58,607 bases of DNA. Source: a bacterium (GTDB taxonomy: Bacteria > UBA4055). Every line of letters begins with the position of its first letter. Position 1 is the stretch's first letter. Of the stretch, positions 42,775-53,317 are shown piece by piece. The notes under the pieces are model-generated. The model was not told the origin of the DNA and ran no database searches. It saw nothing but the letters and a program-made list of their open reading frames with translations. The stretch is taken from NCBI GenBank assembly GCA_029559475.1, contig JAKQBN010000057.1:1-58607 (forward strand), in the 5' to 3' direction. The position numbers and the translations under genes were made by a program.

Positions 42775-44109
42775 ATGGACAGCTCTCTTTCAATGGAGCC
42801 CCCAAGTAGTTACCTGATATTTTTTCAGCTAATAGGATTTATAGCTCTGTTATGCTGCAGCTTCTTTTTTTCAGCAACGGAAACAGCGTTCGTAAGCCTT
42901 AACAACAGCGATCTGAACGACATCAGAAATTCAAAAGAAGGTAATTTCGCAAAGATAACAGGTCTTATTGCGGGAAGATCAGAATTTCTGCTTCTGACGC
43001 TGCTTATCGGGAACAACCTCGCCAACGTCAGCATAGCGACGATAGCGGCTTTGATAACGAGAGACCTTTTTATGAATACCGGCTATGAAACTTTGAGCAT
43101 GTTCTTCGAAGTAATAATAATTGGTCTTTTGATACTTTTAACCGGCGAAATAATCCCGAAAACATATGCGATCAGGAATAAGGTCAAATTTATTAAACGC
43201 GTTTCTCCTTTCGTGATCTTCATATATTATCTGCTGTTCCCGATCACATATATAATCGAAAAGATAGTTAATATCTTCATTGGTAAAATAAAGAAGATAG
43301 ATACAGTTTCTGAATATACACGCCAGGACATCGAGAATCTTATGGAAGCCGGCGGAGAGGATGGAGCTCTTGAAGAGGATGAGAAGAACATGATAAATTC
43401 CATCTTCGAATTCAGCGAGAAAACAGCGAAAGAGATAATGGTTCCCCGCGTTGACATCATGGCGATACCAGCAGATATTACATCAAAGGATCTGTTTTCA
43501 TTCATAAACGAAAATAATTTTTCAAGAATTCCTGTTTACAAGAATAACATTGATAACATAATTGGTATTTTATACATAAAAGATCTGCTTCATCATATAA
43601 ATTCTCTTGACGAGAATTTGAACATAGCAAGAATCCTACGCGAAGTTACTTTTATACCCGAATCGAAAGATATCGCAGACCTTTTAAAAATGTTCCAGAA
43701 GGAAAAGACCCATATCGCGATAGTAGTTGACGAATACGGCGGGACTTCCGGGATGATAACTTTAGAAGACATTATCGAGGAGATCGTGGGTGAGATACAG
43801 GATGAATTCGATGAGGAGGAAAGGCTTTACCGCAGAATTAACGATACAAGTTATGAATTCGACGCAAAAATACCAATAAATGACCTTAATGAGATCCTAG
43901 AATTAAACCTTCCGGAAAATGAGGATTACGAAAGCCTTGGCGGATATCTTTACGACTTGTTCGGAGAAGTTCCTGATGTAGGCGATAAAAAATCTTACAA
44001 CGGCTGCACTTTCACCATCTTGTCCGTTCATAAGCAGAGAATAGGCTGGGTCGGTATCGAGAAAAATGTAAATAATAATGAAAAGCAAAATACAGAGGAG
44101 ACTAAATGA
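42775..44109 (+). CDS. CNNM/CBS-domain protein (hemolysin C/CorC family)
   Basis: The 444-residue product has a CNNM-type membrane domain with about four helices (residues 14-180; FFFSATETAFVSL), a pair of CBS domains (about 205-330; MVPRVDIMAIP, GGTSGMITLEDIIEEIVGEIQDE) and a C-terminal CorC_HlyC transporter-associated domain (about 345-430). The family is linked to magnesium/cobalt export; GldE, its Bacteroidota relative, is linked to gliding. It overlaps the trigger factor gene by 4 bp. Confidence 0.9.
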   Translation: MDSSLSMEPPSSYLIFFQLIGFIALLCCSFFFSATETAFVSLNNSDLNDIRNSKEGNFAKITGLIAGRSEFLLLTLLIGNNLANVSIATIAALITRDLFMNTGYETLSMFFEVIIIGLLILLTGEIIPKTYAIRNKVKFIKRVSPFVIFIYYLLFPITYIIEKIVNIFIGKIKKIDTVSEYTRQDIENLMEAGGEDGALEEDEKNMINSIFEFSEKTAKEIMVPRVDIMAIPADITSKDLFSFINENNFSRIPVYKNNIDNIIGILYIKDLLHHINSLDENLNIARILREVTFIPESKDIADLLKMFQKEKTHIAIVVDEYGGTSGMITLEDIIEEIVGEIQDEFDEEERLYRRINDTSYEFDAKIPINDLNEILELNLPENEDYESLGGYLYDLFGEVPDVGDKKSYNGCTFTILSVHKQRIGWVGIEKNVNNNEKQNTEETK

Positions 44110-45356
44110 AAACAGAATCCAGAACCGAAAAGGGCTACAAGAAGATCATCGAGTTCCATATTGAAGGCTCAGAGCTTGAGCAATATAGAAAGGCTTCATT
44201 TGATAAATTCAGAAATTCAGCGAAAATAGACGGGTTCAGGGCGGGAAAAGCTCCGGAGAGCATGGTCAGGGCAAAATACGGCGCGGGGATCGAAGTCGAG
44301 GCAATGAACGATGCTATAAATCATTCGTATAAAACATACCTGATCGAGAACAGGATCTATCCTCTTTCCGAGCCTGCAGTAGATAATGTAGATAAAAAGG
44401 ATGACGGCCTGAAATTTACTGCTACTGTAGAGACCTATCCGGAATTCGAGCTTAAACCTTACACGGGACATTCTATCGAGATCGAAAAAGCCGTAGTAAC
44501 CGATGAAGAGATAAACGCGGCCGTTAATGACATTCTCGATAAGCATTCTTCTTCAAAAGATACCGATGAACCCGTAGCTGACGGTCATATAGTTGAAGTC
44601 GCAGTCAGACCCGCAGGCCTGCAGGATGTAAAATGGGAATATCAGACGGTCGAGATCGGAAAAAATCCCAACGATCTTATCGATAAAGAGTTAATAGGCC
44701 TGAAGAAAGGCGAATCTAGGACTGTAAGCATCAACCCTTCCGGCAAAAAGGAAGAGTCTTTAGCCTTAGAAATAAAAATAGAAAAAGTCGGGAAAAAGAT
44801 ACTGCCTGAACTGAATGATGAATTCGCAAAGACCTACGACTCAAAATATGCTACTGTAGCGGACTTAAGATCAAGCCTCGCGAGAGACATCGAAAGCAGA
44901 AAGCTGAATTCTCAGGAGATAGAAATATTCGAAAAATTCGCGAAAAAGATCATAGACGATCACGATAATTTCGAAGTGCCTCCTTCAATACTCAACAGAT
45001 ATCTTGATGACATGGTAACGAATGCTCAGAAACAGTACGGAAAGAGCATTGACAAAACAATGATGCGCAACATTTATCAGCAGAACGCCGAAGTGTCTTT
45101 AAAATGGGAATATATCAGACATAAGATAATCGAGGCAGAAAAACTAGCGGTAACCGATGAAGAGGTCGATAATAAAATAGCAACCCTCTCTCTTGAGCGC
45201 GAGATCGATCTGGAGAAGATAAAGAAATACTATTCGTCAAAAGAGAAAAAGCAGATGCTTAAGGAAGACCTTATGGATAAAAAGCTGAGAGATTTCTTAA
45301 AAGAAAAGAACAGCGTGAATTTCGTCGAACCGTCCGCAGAAGAGAAAACTGAATAA
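44106..45356 (+). CDS. tig: trigger factor (ribosome-associated chaperone)
   Basis: The 416-residue product has the ribosome-binding N-terminal domain with the signature [16 protein letters not shown] (near 40-55), a PPIase-like middle domain (about 150-235; short and without the full set of FKBP residues), and the helical C-terminal chaperone domain. Order tig-clpP-clpX is conserved in most bacteria. Confidence 0.93.
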   Translation: MKTESRTEKGYKKIIEFHIEGSELEQYRKASFDKFRNSAKIDGFRAGKAPESMVRAKYGAGIEVEAMNDAINHSYKTYLIENRIYPLSEPAVDNVDKKDDGLKFTATVETYPEFELKPYTGHSIEIEKAVVTDEEINAAVNDILDKHSSSKDTDEPVADGHIVEVAVRPAGLQDVKWEYQTVEIGKNPNDLIDKELIGLKKGESRTVSINPSGKKEESLALEIKIEKVGKKILPELNDEFAKTYDSKYATVADLRSSLARDIESRKLNSQEIEIFEKFAKKIIDDHDNFEVPPSILNRYLDDMVTNAQKQYGKSIDKTMMRNIYQQNAEVSLKWEYIRHKIIEAEKLAVTDEEVDNKIATLSLEREIDLEKIKKYYSSKEKKQMLKEDLMDKKLRDFLKEKNSVNFVEPSAEEKTE

Positions 45357-45369
45357 CAACGGAGAATTT

Positions 45370-45954
45370 ATGACTTTAATACCTATGGTAATTGAACAGT
45401 CAGGAAGGGGCGAAAGGGCTTATGACATTTATTCGCTTCTTCTTAAGCAGAGAATTATTTTTATCAATTCCGAGATCGACGACAATCTTGCGAGCCTCGT
45501 CGTTGCCCAGCTTCTTTTCCTTGAGGCTGAAGATACCGACAAAGATATTTCATTATATATTAATAGCCCCGGCGGAGTAGTTACCGCAGGATTGGCTATC
45601 TTTGATACGATGAACTATATTAAACCCGATGTTTCTACCATCTGTATCGGGCAGGCGGCGAGCATGGGTGCTGTGCTTCTTGCTGCAGGAAAAAAAGGCA
45701 AGAGAATAGCTCTGCCAAATTCAAGGATAATGATCCATCAGCCCTGGGGCGGAGCTCAGGGGCAGGCTTCCGATATTATGATAGCAGCCGAAGAGATCAA
45801 AAAAACCAAACAGACTTTGAATCAGATCCTCGCTGATACTACGGGAAATCCGCTCAAGAAGATCGAAAAGGATACGGACAGGAACTATTTCCTCTCCGCG
45901 AAAGAAGCTCTGGATTACGGTCTGATAGATAAGATTTATACTTCGAATAAATAG
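45370..45954 (+). CDS. clpP: ATP-dependent Clp protease proteolytic subunit ClpP
   Basis: The 194-residue product has the catalytic Ser (about 98, in [13 protein letters not shown]), His (about 123, in [11 protein letters not shown]) and a downstream Asp, and the start [20 protein letters not shown]. It forms the two-ring tetradecamer used by ClpX, which is encoded 9 bp downstream. Confidence 0.97.
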   Translation: MTLIPMVIEQSGRGERAYDIYSLLLKQRIIFINSEIDDNLASLVVAQLLFLEAEDTDKDISLYINSPGGVVTAGLAIFDTMNYIKPDVSTICIGQAASMGAVLLAAGKKGKRIALPNSRIMIHQPWGGAQGQASDIMIAAEEIKKTKQTLNQILADTTGNPLKKIEKDTDRNYFLSAKEALDYGLIDKIYTSNK

Positions 45955-45963
45955 GGAAACACG

Positions 45964-47184
45964 ATGTCAAAATCACAGTACAGAATCGAAAGATGCAGTT
46001 TTTGCGGCAGGGCAGAAAAGGAGACGAAAGCCCTTCTTGCCGGAGACGGAGCGTTTATCTGCGACGAATGCGTCATTCATGCAAAAGATTTTATAGACTC
46101 GACTATAAAAAAGAAAGCGTCAGACAGCCTGCCGGAAACATTCCCCTCCCCGAAAGAGATCAAGAATGAACTCGATAAATATGTTATCGGGCAGGATGAG
46201 ACGAAAGTAGCGGTCTCTGTGGCCGTTTACAATCATTATAAAAGGATCAGGCATTTTTCGACAAAAAATGACGTGGAAATAGATAAATCGAATATACTCA
46301 TGGTAGGGCCGACGGGCACGGGTAAAACCCTCATAGCGAGGACATTAGCCAGAATACTTAAAGTGCCTTTCGCCATCGCAGATGCAACAGTGCTCACCGA
46401 GGCGGGTTATGTCGGCGAGGATGTAGAGAATATCATCGTCAGACTGCTTCAGGTCGCGGATTACGATGTGCCAAAGACAGAAATGGGCATTATCTACATT
46501 GATGAGATAGATAAGATAGCAAGAAAAAGTTCAAATCCGTCCATAACAAGGGATGTATCGGGAGAAGGCGTTCAGCAGGCTCTATTAAAGATCCTCGAAG
46601 GTACAAAAGCTCAGGTGCCGCCAAAAGGCGGGAGAAAGCATCCCGAACAGAAGCTTACCGAAGTCGACACGACGAACATACTATTCATCTGCGGCGGAGC
46701 GTTCGACGGCATAGAGGATGTAATCCGCTCCAGACTCGGAAAAATGACCATCGGATTCGGATCCGACAAGGTCAACATCAAAGCCATGCACACTGATGAA
46801 GTGCTGTCGAACATTGCTTATGACGACCTGTTTAAATTCGGGCTTATACCTGAAATAATCGGCAGGCTTCCCGTAATAAAAGCGCTTCACAGCCTCGATG
46901 AATCCGCGCTCGAACATATTTTAACAGAACCGAAGAACGCGATAGTCAGACAGTATCAGAAATTATTCGAACTCGAAGGCTGCGAACTTGTCTTTACAGA
47001 TAAAGCCATAAAAGCAATAGCTCAGCTCGCAATAAAAAGAAAGACAGGCGCAAGGTCATTAAAAAGCATAATAGAGCACACTATGAACGATATTATGTTC
47101 GATCTGCCCGATCACAAGGATACGAAAAAAGTCGTCATCGATGACGACATCGTCCTCGGAAAAAAGAAATTCAACTTTAAATAA
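45964..47184 (+). CDS. clpX: ATP-dependent Clp protease ATP-binding subunit ClpX
   Basis: The 406-residue product has the N-terminal C4 zinc-binding domain ([10 protein letters not shown]... CDEC), Walker A (GPTGTGKT), Walker B (IYIDEIDK), the pore loop GYVGED and the sensor II/C-terminal IGF-like region. Length is normal. A weak hairpin lies just after the stop. Confidence 0.97.
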   Translation: MSKSQYRIERCSFCGRAEKETKALLAGDGAFICDECVIHAKDFIDSTIKKKASDSLPETFPSPKEIKNELDKYVIGQDETKVAVSVAVYNHYKRIRHFSTKNDVEIDKSNILMVGPTGTGKTLIARTLARILKVPFAIADATVLTEAGYVGEDVENIIVRLLQVADYDVPKTEMGIIYIDEIDKIARKSSNPSITRDVSGEGVQQALLKILEGTKAQVPPKGGRKHPEQKLTEVDTTNILFICGGAFDGIEDVIRSRLGKMTIGFGSDKVNIKAMHTDEVLSNIAYDDLFKFGLIPEIIGRLPVIKALHSLDESALEHILTEPKNAIVRQYQKLFELEGCELVFTDKAIKAIAQLAIKRKTGARSLKSIIEHTMNDIMFDLPDHKDTKKVVIDDDIVLGKKKFNFK

Positions 47185-47216
47185 GACTTATTCGTTGCAA
47201 AAAGTCGGATTTTTTT
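47185..47216 (+). terminator. weak terminator candidate after clpX
   Basis: GACTT and AAGTC pair around a 12-nt loop and are followed by GG and a T-run at 47210-47216. The stem is only 5 bp. The rest of the 213-bp gap to thiN is AT-rich and holds a promoter candidate. Confidence 0.35.
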
Positions 47217-47357
47217 AAAGTTTCGGATATAATACGGATATATTTACAGTATCTTTTAAGCGAAAACCTCATTAGCCGCACCGGAAAAGGAAGAGGAACA
47301 GTTTATTCTATTATTTGAATTCTAAAGAAATTCTTGGAATATTAATGCTTTAACTTC

Positions 47358-47385
47358 TTGTTTTGTGTATATTTAAACTTATATT
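47358..47385 (+). promoter_or_regulatory. promoter candidate for thiN and downstream genes
   Basis: TTGTTT (47358-47363) and TATATT (47380-47385) are 16 bp apart and lie 13 bp before the ATG of thiN. Confidence 0.4.
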
Positions 47386-47397
47386 AAACGGACTGCT

Positions 47398-48051
47398 ATG
47401 ATAACTAAAACAGCTATTATCGTTCTTAACGGAAAAAACTTTTACAGCAAAGGCTTTTTGTCCGCGCTGGAGAAAAAGCCGGTGTTCATTATAGCCGCGG
47501 ACGGAGGCCTGAAATATCTTGAAGAACTGGCTGTCCCGCCTGTAATTCATATCGGCGATATGGATTCTTCAGCTCCGGAGGTAAATGTTCCGGTTATGGA
47601 TACGCTTATTTATCCAGTTGATAAGGACCGTTCTGATTTTTTTCTCGCTCTTGAATTCGCATACAAGAAGAAGGTGCGTGAAGTTTTCGTTTTTGCGGCC
47701 TGCGGAGGGAGGACGGATCATTTTATTTCCAACTACGATACTGCTGTCGATTTTGCTTCGAAAGGAATGAAAATAATTTTTTCAGGTTCGAAAGAGGATA
47801 TTTTCTTTCTTCCGTGCATTGCGCCTAAAAATTATGAATTCAACTTCAGAAAAAGCTCTACGGTCTCGTTATTTTCCGGCTCTGATAACTTGGATGGTCT
47901 AACGATCTTGGGTTTTAAATATCCGGCTGTAAATCTTAACCTGAAGAGATCTGATCCTGTCGGTCTTAGCAATGTCTGCTCGGACAGCACGCAGAAGATA
48001 AGTTTTGAAAACGGCGTTCTTGTGCTGATATATAATAAATTAAAAGTATAG
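47398..48051 (+). CDS. thiN: thiamine pyrophosphokinase
   Basis: The 217-residue product has the TPK motifs IIAADGGLKYL, HIGDMDSS (near 52), DKDRSDFFLAL and CGGRTDHFISN (near 100-112), which bind ATP and thiamine. It makes thiamine pyrophosphate, the cofactor needed by transketolase (54410-56404). The 10-bp gap to udp suggests a shared transcript. Confidence 0.9.
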   Translation: MITKTAIIVLNGKNFYSKGFLSALEKKPVFIIAADGGLKYLEELAVPPVIHIGDMDSSAPEVNVPVMDTLIYPVDKDRSDFFLALEFAYKKKVREVFVFAACGGRTDHFISNYDTAVDFASKGMKIIFSGSKEDIFFLPCIAPKNYEFNFRKSSTVSLFSGSDNLDGLTILGFKYPAVNLNLKRSDPVGLSNVCSDSTQKISFENGVLVLIYNKLKV

Positions 48052-48061
48052 CGGGGTTCTT

Positions 48062-48823
48062 ATGAAATACCATGTCAGACTTAATGAAGATATGCTCAAA
48101 GGCGCGGTTACGGCTATTCTGCCCGGCGATCCGGGAAGGGTCGAAAAGACGGCGAAACATATTAATACGAACGCTGTTTTTCTGGCTTCGAACCGTGAAT
48201 ATACTTCGTATCTGACTCAAGCTGACGGGATAAATATCCTTGTCTGTTCGACAGGCATCGGCGGCCCTTCGCTTTCTATAGCAGTGGAGGAACTCGCCTC
48301 GCTCGGTATCAAGAATTTTATCAGGATTGGTACGACAGGCGCGATACAGCCTTACATTAAGATACCTTCGCTTATCGTTACCACAGGAGCAGTCAGGTTA
48401 GACGGCGCATCGAAACATTACGCACCGATCGAATATCCAGCTGTAGCAGATTTCGATATTACTGCCGCACTAATCGAAGGTGCGATAAAATCAGAGATAC
48501 CTTATTATAAAGGAATAACCGCTTCGTCCGACACTTTTTATCCCGGACAGGAAAGATATGATACTTTCTCCAAGTATGTGATACGGGATTTTCAGGGCTC
48601 TCTGGCTGAATGGCAGAAACTGAACGTTCTCAATTTCGAGATGGAATCAGCGACTCTTTTCACCATCGCCAATGCTTTCGGACTGAAAGCAGGATGCATA
48701 GCATCGGTAATAGTCAATAGAACTACCGGCGAAACACCCGATGATAAAGTGCTCGCCGAAGCCGAAGCAAATCTCGCCTCAGCGGTAAAATACGCGCTTT
48801 CCACCTTGACAATTAAAGAGTAA
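48062..48823 (+). CDS. udp: uridine phosphorylase (nucleoside phosphorylase family 1)
   Basis: The 253-residue product shows the family pattern of Udp: ILPGDPGRVEK (near 20), CSTGIGGPSLSIAVEEL, the FIRIGTTGAIQ phosphate site, and NFEMESATLF (near 190) that binds ribose. It cleaves uridine with phosphate to uracil and ribose-1-phosphate; other pyrimidine nucleosides are possible. Confidence 0.88.
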   Translation: MKYHVRLNEDMLKGAVTAILPGDPGRVEKTAKHINTNAVFLASNREYTSYLTQADGINILVCSTGIGGPSLSIAVEELASLGIKNFIRIGTTGAIQPYIKIPSLIVTTGAVRLDGASKHYAPIEYPAVADFDITAALIEGAIKSEIPYYKGITASSDTFYPGQERYDTFSKYVIRDFQGSLAEWQKLNVLNFEMESATLFTIANAFGLKAGCIASVIVNRTTGETPDDKVLAEAEANLASAVKYALSTLTIKE

Positions 48824-48863
48824 GAGATTATATTTATCCCTCTGAAATTGAACGGCAGCACAA

Positions 48864-49388
48864 ATGAACATTAAAATAGATACATTAAAGGAAGGGGACA
48901 ATTCCGCTTTTTTTACTTCAGATGAAGTCATGGCTCTCAGATCGGAAGATATTGATCTGATCAAAGCCGGCGATCTAAAGCTGAACATCCAGAAGAATGG
49001 GAATTATCTTCACATCACAGGTTCCGATACGGTAGAATACCGCGCCGTCTGCGACAGATGCGCAGAGGAATTCACCTCCGGACTGATCGTTAACATAGAT
49101 TATTTTTTCCATATCGGAGAAATGAACTCCGCCGGTGAAGGCGATATCGAGATAGTTTATCCCGATGACAATAACGGAATGCTTGAATTCGACGGATACT
49201 TCATAGAATCTTTTTTTCTTGCGCAGCCCTTAAGATTTTTATGCAAAGAAGACTGCAGAGGTTTATGCCAGAAATGCGGTGCAGACCTGAATAAAACACA
49301 GTGCGGCTGTAAGGATGAAGAAAAGGTCGATCCGAGATGGGAAAAACTTACTGAATTAATCAAAAAGAATCAACATGGAGAATCTTAA
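48864..49388 (+). CDS. YceD/DUF177 family protein
   Basis: The 174-residue product has the DUF177 layout: a conserved CDRCAEEF pair near residue 62 and a C-terminal Cys-rich segment CKEDCRGLCQKCGADLNKTQ. In many bacteria it is encoded just before rpmF, as here, and in chloroplasts and E. coli homologues it is linked to 23S rRNA processing. The stop overlaps the rpmF start by one base (TAATG). Confidence 0.9.
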   Translation: MNIKIDTLKEGDNSAFFTSDEVMALRSEDIDLIKAGDLKLNIQKNGNYLHITGSDTVEYRAVCDRCAEEFTSGLIVNIDYFFHIGEMNSAGEGDIEIVYPDDNNGMLEFDGYFIESFFLAQPLRFLCKEDCRGLCQKCGADLNKTQCGCKDEEKVDPRWEKLTELIKKNQHGES

Positions 49389-49567
49389 TGCCGGTACCAA
49401 AGAGGAAAACCTCGAAAGTAAGAGCTAAATCGAGGAAAAACCACTGGAAATTGGAAGCTAAAAGCACTTCCAAATGTCCGAACTGTTCAGCTCCGAAGCT
49501 GTCGCACCGCGTATGTCCAGTTTGCGGATATTACAAAGGAAAGGCAGTGATAGCTGCGAAAGCCTGA
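49388..49567 (+). CDS. rpmF: 50S ribosomal protein L32
   Basis: The 59-residue product MPVPKRKTSKVRAKSRKNHW... contains the two zinc-binding pairs CPNC and CPVC and ends YYKGKAVIAAKA, the L32 pattern. It is encoded between the DUF177 gene (1-bp overlap) and plsX, as in many genomes. It is the zinc-binding form of L32. Confidence 0.95.
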   Translation: MPVPKRKTSKVRAKSRKNHWKLEAKSTSKCPNCSAPKLSHRVCPVCGYYKGKAVIAAKA

Positions 49568-49577
49568 TCAAAAGCTG

Positions 49578-49626
49578 AGCCGCAGAAGATCCCTAAAAGA
49601 TCAGCAAGGGAAGCTGCGGCTTTTTT
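49578..49626 (+). terminator. hairpin terminator/attenuator between rpmF and plsX
   Basis: AGCCGCAG (49578-49585) and CTGCGGCT (49614-49621) make an 8-bp stem with a 28-nt loop, followed by TTTTTT. plsX starts 25 bp later, so it may only partly terminate and set the ratio between ribosomal protein and lipid genes. Confidence 0.55.
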
Positions 49627-49650
49627 ATTAGTAAAAATTTAGAATAGATT

Positions 49651-50568
49651 ATGAAGATTGCGGTAGATCTTAACGGCGGCGACAAAGCTCCCGGTGAAAT
49701 TCTGAAAGGATGTTTTGAATTTTCTGAACTTCACCCCGAGCACAGACTGATCTTATGTTCTGATAAAGAAACCGAACTCCCGGCTCTCCCGGACAATATC
49801 ACAGCGGAATATTTTTCTTATTCGATAGGCATGAAAGAATCGCCTGTCCAGTCCTTAAAGGATAAACCCGATAATACGATAGCCGGCACACTTAAATTAG
49901 TGCTTACAGACAAAGCGGACTGCACTTTTTCGTGCGGGAATTCCGGAGCTGTCATACTGAACGCGATAGATGTATTCGGACTCAAAGACCCTAAAATAAA
50001 CCCTTCTCTGATATCATTCATACCGATGTACAATAGAAAACCCCTGGCGTTTTTCGATGTGGGTGCTTTGGGTAATTTCCACTTCAACGCGGATCTGTAT
50101 CTTGAAATACTTAAGGATGTCAAAGCTCTTTACACAATTGTGTGCGGCGTTGAAGATCCTTCGGTCGGACTTTTGAACATCGGAAGCGAACCGTGGAAAG
50201 GAACATCAGAGCACAGAAAGCTGTATCAGACATTGAGCAGCGGAAATTTCAATTTCAAGGGAAATATCGAAGGGGACAGCTTATTGAAGACTGAATGCGG
50301 TATAGTCATAACAGGCGGCTTTACCGGAAACGTTGTGCTTAAGCTTCTTGAATCGTTCGGTGATATTCTGAACGAATTTCAAAAATATAAATGTTGTAAT
50401 TCTGAAAATAATTATATAAATTTTTTGATGGAGAACTTCAATTATGAAACGATAGGTGGTGCGCCTCTTATCGGAGTGAACGGAAAGGTAGTGATCGGGC
50501 ACGGGAAATCAACTGCAAAAGCTGTGGTTTCCGGTTTGGATCTATGCGTAAAATACGCGGAATTGTAA
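49651..50568 (+). CDS. plsX: phosphate acyltransferase PlsX
   Basis: The 305-residue product begins with MKIAVDLNGGDKAPGEIL, the PlsX start, and has the conserved VGLLNIGSEPWKGT and GFTGNVVLKLLES segments. It converts acyl-ACP to acyl-phosphate for phospholipid synthesis at the membrane. It is followed by fabH, fabD and fabG. Confidence 0.95.
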   Translation: MKIAVDLNGGDKAPGEILKGCFEFSELHPEHRLILCSDKETELPALPDNITAEYFSYSIGMKESPVQSLKDKPDNTIAGTLKLVLTDKADCTFSCGNSGAVILNAIDVFGLKDPKINPSLISFIPMYNRKPLAFFDVGALGNFHFNADLYLEILKDVKALYTIVCGVEDPSVGLLNIGSEPWKGTSEHRKLYQTLSSGNFNFKGNIEGDSLLKTECGIVITGGFTGNVVLKLLESFGDILNEFQKYKCCNSENNYINFLMENFNYETIGGAPLIGVNGKVVIGHGKSTAKAVVSGLDLCVKYAEL

Positions 50569-50588
50569 TACTTGAGAAAGGCGGTTAT

Positions 50589-51605
50589 ATGACGAAGAAA
50601 ACAATTATGAAAATAGCGGGTACCGGACACTATCTGCCCGAAAAAATAATGACGAATCAGGATTTTGAGAAAATAATGGATACGACAGACGAGTGGATAC
50701 AGCAGAGGGTCGGAATCAAAGAGAGAAGGGTCGTCGGAGACGCGGATCAGTCAACTTCTGATCTGGCTACATTCGCAGCAAAAGCCGCCATTGAAGATGC
50801 AGGGATAAACCCGGAAGACATTGACGCGATAATTATCGCTACCGTAACTCCCGACATGGCTTTTCCTTCTACAGCGATATTCGTTCAGAAAAATATCGGT
50901 GCTGTTAATGCGGCGGTATTCGACATTTCAGCAGCCTGCACAGGTTGGATCTACGGCATGACGATAGCTGAAGGTTTTATCGCGACAGGAAAATTCAAAA
51001 ATATACTTGTTATAGGCGCTGAATTCCTAACATCTCTGGCTGATATGACAGACAGAAGTACAGCCGTTCTTTTCGGGGATGGGGCGGGAGCGGTTGTTGT
51101 TCAGCCTGCGGACGGTGAAAGCGGCATTATGGGCTCATATATAAAAAGTAACGGAGAACTTGCAGAACTGTTGTGGTCCTACGGCGGCGGTTCCAGAGTT
51201 AATAAAAGAGTGACTGATCAGGAAAAAATGGTCGATGCGAACGGCAACGATAAGAGATCAAAGATCAGAATGGAAGGCAATAAAGTTTATAAATACGCAG
51301 TAAGAGCCATGATCGAATCCGCTGAAAAAGCAATGGATGACGCAGGGATAAACGAGCATCAGATAGATGTACTTATACCTCACCAGGCTAATATGAGAAT
51401 AATTGACGCTATAGCTGAAAGACTGGAAATGCCGGATGACAGGGTTATCAGGAACCTGCAGTATCTCGGCAATTCATCTGCGGCAACTATTCCAATCGCG
51501 ATTGATCAGTCCAGAAAGTCCGGAAAGATCAAAAAAGGAGACATAGTCCTTGTAGCAGCTTTCGGCGGAGGATTCACATGGGGCGGACTAGTAATTAAAT
51601 TCTAA
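50589..51605 (+). CDS. fabH: 3-oxoacyl-ACP synthase III FabH
   Basis: FabH starts fatty acid elongation by condensing acetyl-CoA with malonyl-ACP. The 338-residue product has the catalytic Cys117 (DISAACTGWIYG), His in PHQANMR, and Asn in NLQYLGNSSAATIPIA. I chose the ATG at 50589, which has AAAGGCGG 4 bp before it; the ATG at 50544 would overlap plsX and add 15 residues without homology. Confidence 0.95.
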   Translation: MTKKTIMKIAGTGHYLPEKIMTNQDFEKIMDTTDEWIQQRVGIKERRVVGDADQSTSDLATFAAKAAIEDAGINPEDIDAIIIATVTPDMAFPSTAIFVQKNIGAVNAAVFDISAACTGWIYGMTIAEGFIATGKFKNILVIGAEFLTSLADMTDRSTAVLFGDGAGAVVVQPADGESGIMGSYIKSNGELAELLWSYGGGSRVNKRVTDQEKMVDANGNDKRSKIRMEGNKVYKYAVRAMIESAEKAMDDAGINEHQIDVLIPHQANMRIIDAIAERLEMPDDRVIRNLQYLGNSSAATIPIAIDQSRKSGKIKKGDIVLVAAFGGGFTWGGLVIKF

Positions 51606-51617
51606 TAAGGAGTATCT

Positions 51618-52544
51618 ATGGCTAAAATTGCTTTTATTTTCCCGGGACAGGCATCACAGTTCGTCGGAATGGGCAAAGACCTTTACGATAATTCAGATAT
51701 AGCTAAACAGTATTATGATAAAGCCAACGATATACTTGGGTTTGATATAAAAAAGGTATCTTTTGAAGGCCCGCTTGAAGATCTTAAACAAACGAAGATC
51801 ACTCAGCCTGCGATCTTCGTTCTCTCGGTTATCATAAATAAACTTCTTCAGGAAAAAGGAATTAACCCTGTGATTACTGCAGGTCACAGCCTCGGAGAAT
51901 ATTCAGCTCTGGTATGTGCAGGCGTGATGTCATTCGAGGACGCGCTTGAAGTCGTTAAGCTCAGAGGGGCTGAAATGCAGAAAGCCGGAGAAGTAAATCC
52001 CGGCACAATGGCAGCTATAGTAGGACTTCCTGACGATAATCTGATATTTGAAGCCTGTAATGAAGCTTCAGCAGCAGGCATAGTTCAGCCCGCGAACTTC
52101 AATTCGCCGGGTCAGATCGTGATCTCCGGATCTATTGACGGAGTGAAAAAAGGTATGGAAACATCAAAGGCCAAAGGCGCAAAGATCGTAAAAGAGCTTG
52201 TTGTAAGCGGAGCTTTCCATTCACCTCTGATGCAGTCTGCCGTTCAGCCTTTATCAGACAAACTTCAGACTAAAATTTTTAATGATCCCGTAATTCCGGT
52301 CGTACCTAATGTAACAGCTAAAATCTGCACGGATAAAAATGAAATGAAAATACTTCTTGTCGAGCAGGTCATGGCACCTGTTCTCTGGACAAAGACGATC
52401 GAGACCATGCTAGCGGAAGGTGTTGACACATTTATCGAAGTCGGTCCGGGCAATGTTCTTCAGGGGCTCGGAAAAAGAATTTCAAAAGAATCGAGATTCG
52501 TCGGCGTTCAGACGCTCGAGGAACTCAATAACTTAGCTTTATAG
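51618..52544 (+). CDS. fabD: malonyl-CoA:ACP transacylase FabD
   Basis: The 308-residue product has the GQASQFVGMGKD oxyanion region, the catalytic Ser in GHSLGEYSALV (near 91), the substrate Arg in LRGAEMQKA and the His in SGAFHSPLM (near 200). It loads malonyl groups onto ACP. Confidence 0.96.
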   Translation: MAKIAFIFPGQASQFVGMGKDLYDNSDIAKQYYDKANDILGFDIKKVSFEGPLEDLKQTKITQPAIFVLSVIINKLLQEKGINPVITAGHSLGEYSALVCAGVMSFEDALEVVKLRGAEMQKAGEVNPGTMAAIVGLPDDNLIFEACNEASAAGIVQPANFNSPGQIVISGSIDGVKKGMETSKAKGAKIVKELVVSGAFHSPLMQSAVQPLSDKLQTKIFNDPVIPVVPNVTAKICTDKNEMKILLVEQVMAPVLWTKTIETMLAEGVDTFIEVGPGNVLQGLGKRISKESRFVGVQTLEELNNLAL

Positions 52545-52553
52545 GAGAATATC

Positions 52554-53300
52554 ATGCTTAAAGATAAAGTAGCCATTATTACAGGATCGGCAAGAGGGAT
52601 CGGCAGAGCCATCGCTGAGGAATACGCTGCTAACGGAGCTAAAGTAATAATTTCAGATATCATGCAGGACAAAGCCGAAGAAACCGCAAACGAACTTAAA
52701 GCTAAATACAATATTGATACTCTTGCGATCAAAGCTGATGTCTCAAAATATGAAGATGTCGAGACTTTAGTTAATCAGACTATCGAAAAATTCGGAAAAA
52801 TCGATATAATCGTAAATAATGCCGGCATCACGAGAGATAATCTTATCATGAGAATGTCCGAGCAGGAATGGAACCTCGTGATCGATATCAACCTCAAAGG
52901 CGTTTTCAACTGCACAAAAGCGGTTTCAAGACCAATGATGAAACAGAGATACGGTAAGATCATCAACATCACTTCCGTAGTCGGCGAGATGGGCAACCCC
53001 GGGCAGATCAATTATTCAGCCTCAAAAGCAGGTGTAATAGGCATGACAAAGACCACGGCAAAAGAGCTCGGATCAAGAGGCATCAGGGTCAACGCCATCG
53101 CTCCCGGCTTTATAGTATCGGAAATGACCGATAAAATGACCGATCAGGCTAAAGAAAGCCTAATCAAATTAATCCCCTTAAACGAACTCGGCAAACCTGC
53201 CGATGTCGCAAAAGCCGCAGTCTTTTTGGCTTCAGATATGGCTGATTATATTACCGGGCAGGTGATCAATGTATGCGGCGGTATGGTCATGCAGGGATAG
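52554..53300 (+). CDS. fabG: 3-oxoacyl-ACP reductase FabG
   Basis: The 248-residue SDR enzyme has TGSARGIGRAI (NADPH binding), NNAG, and the catalytic Ser-Tyr-Lys triad (ITSVVGEMG, INYSASKAG). In most genomes acpP and fabF follow; here the next gene is a minus-strand GNAT gene starting 17 bp away. Confidence 0.96.
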   Translation: MLKDKVAIITGSARGIGRAIAEEYAANGAKVIISDIMQDKAEETANELKAKYNIDTLAIKADVSKYEDVETLVNQTIEKFGKIDIIVNNAGITRDNLIMRMSEQEWNLVIDINLKGVFNCTKAVSRPMMKQRYGKIINITSVVGEMGNPGQINYSASKAGVIGMTKTTAKELGSRGIRVNAIAPGFIVSEMTDKMTDQAKESLIKLIPLNELGKPADVAKAAVFLASDMADYITGQVINVCGGMVMQG

Positions 53301-53317
53301 GAAATAGAGTTCCATAT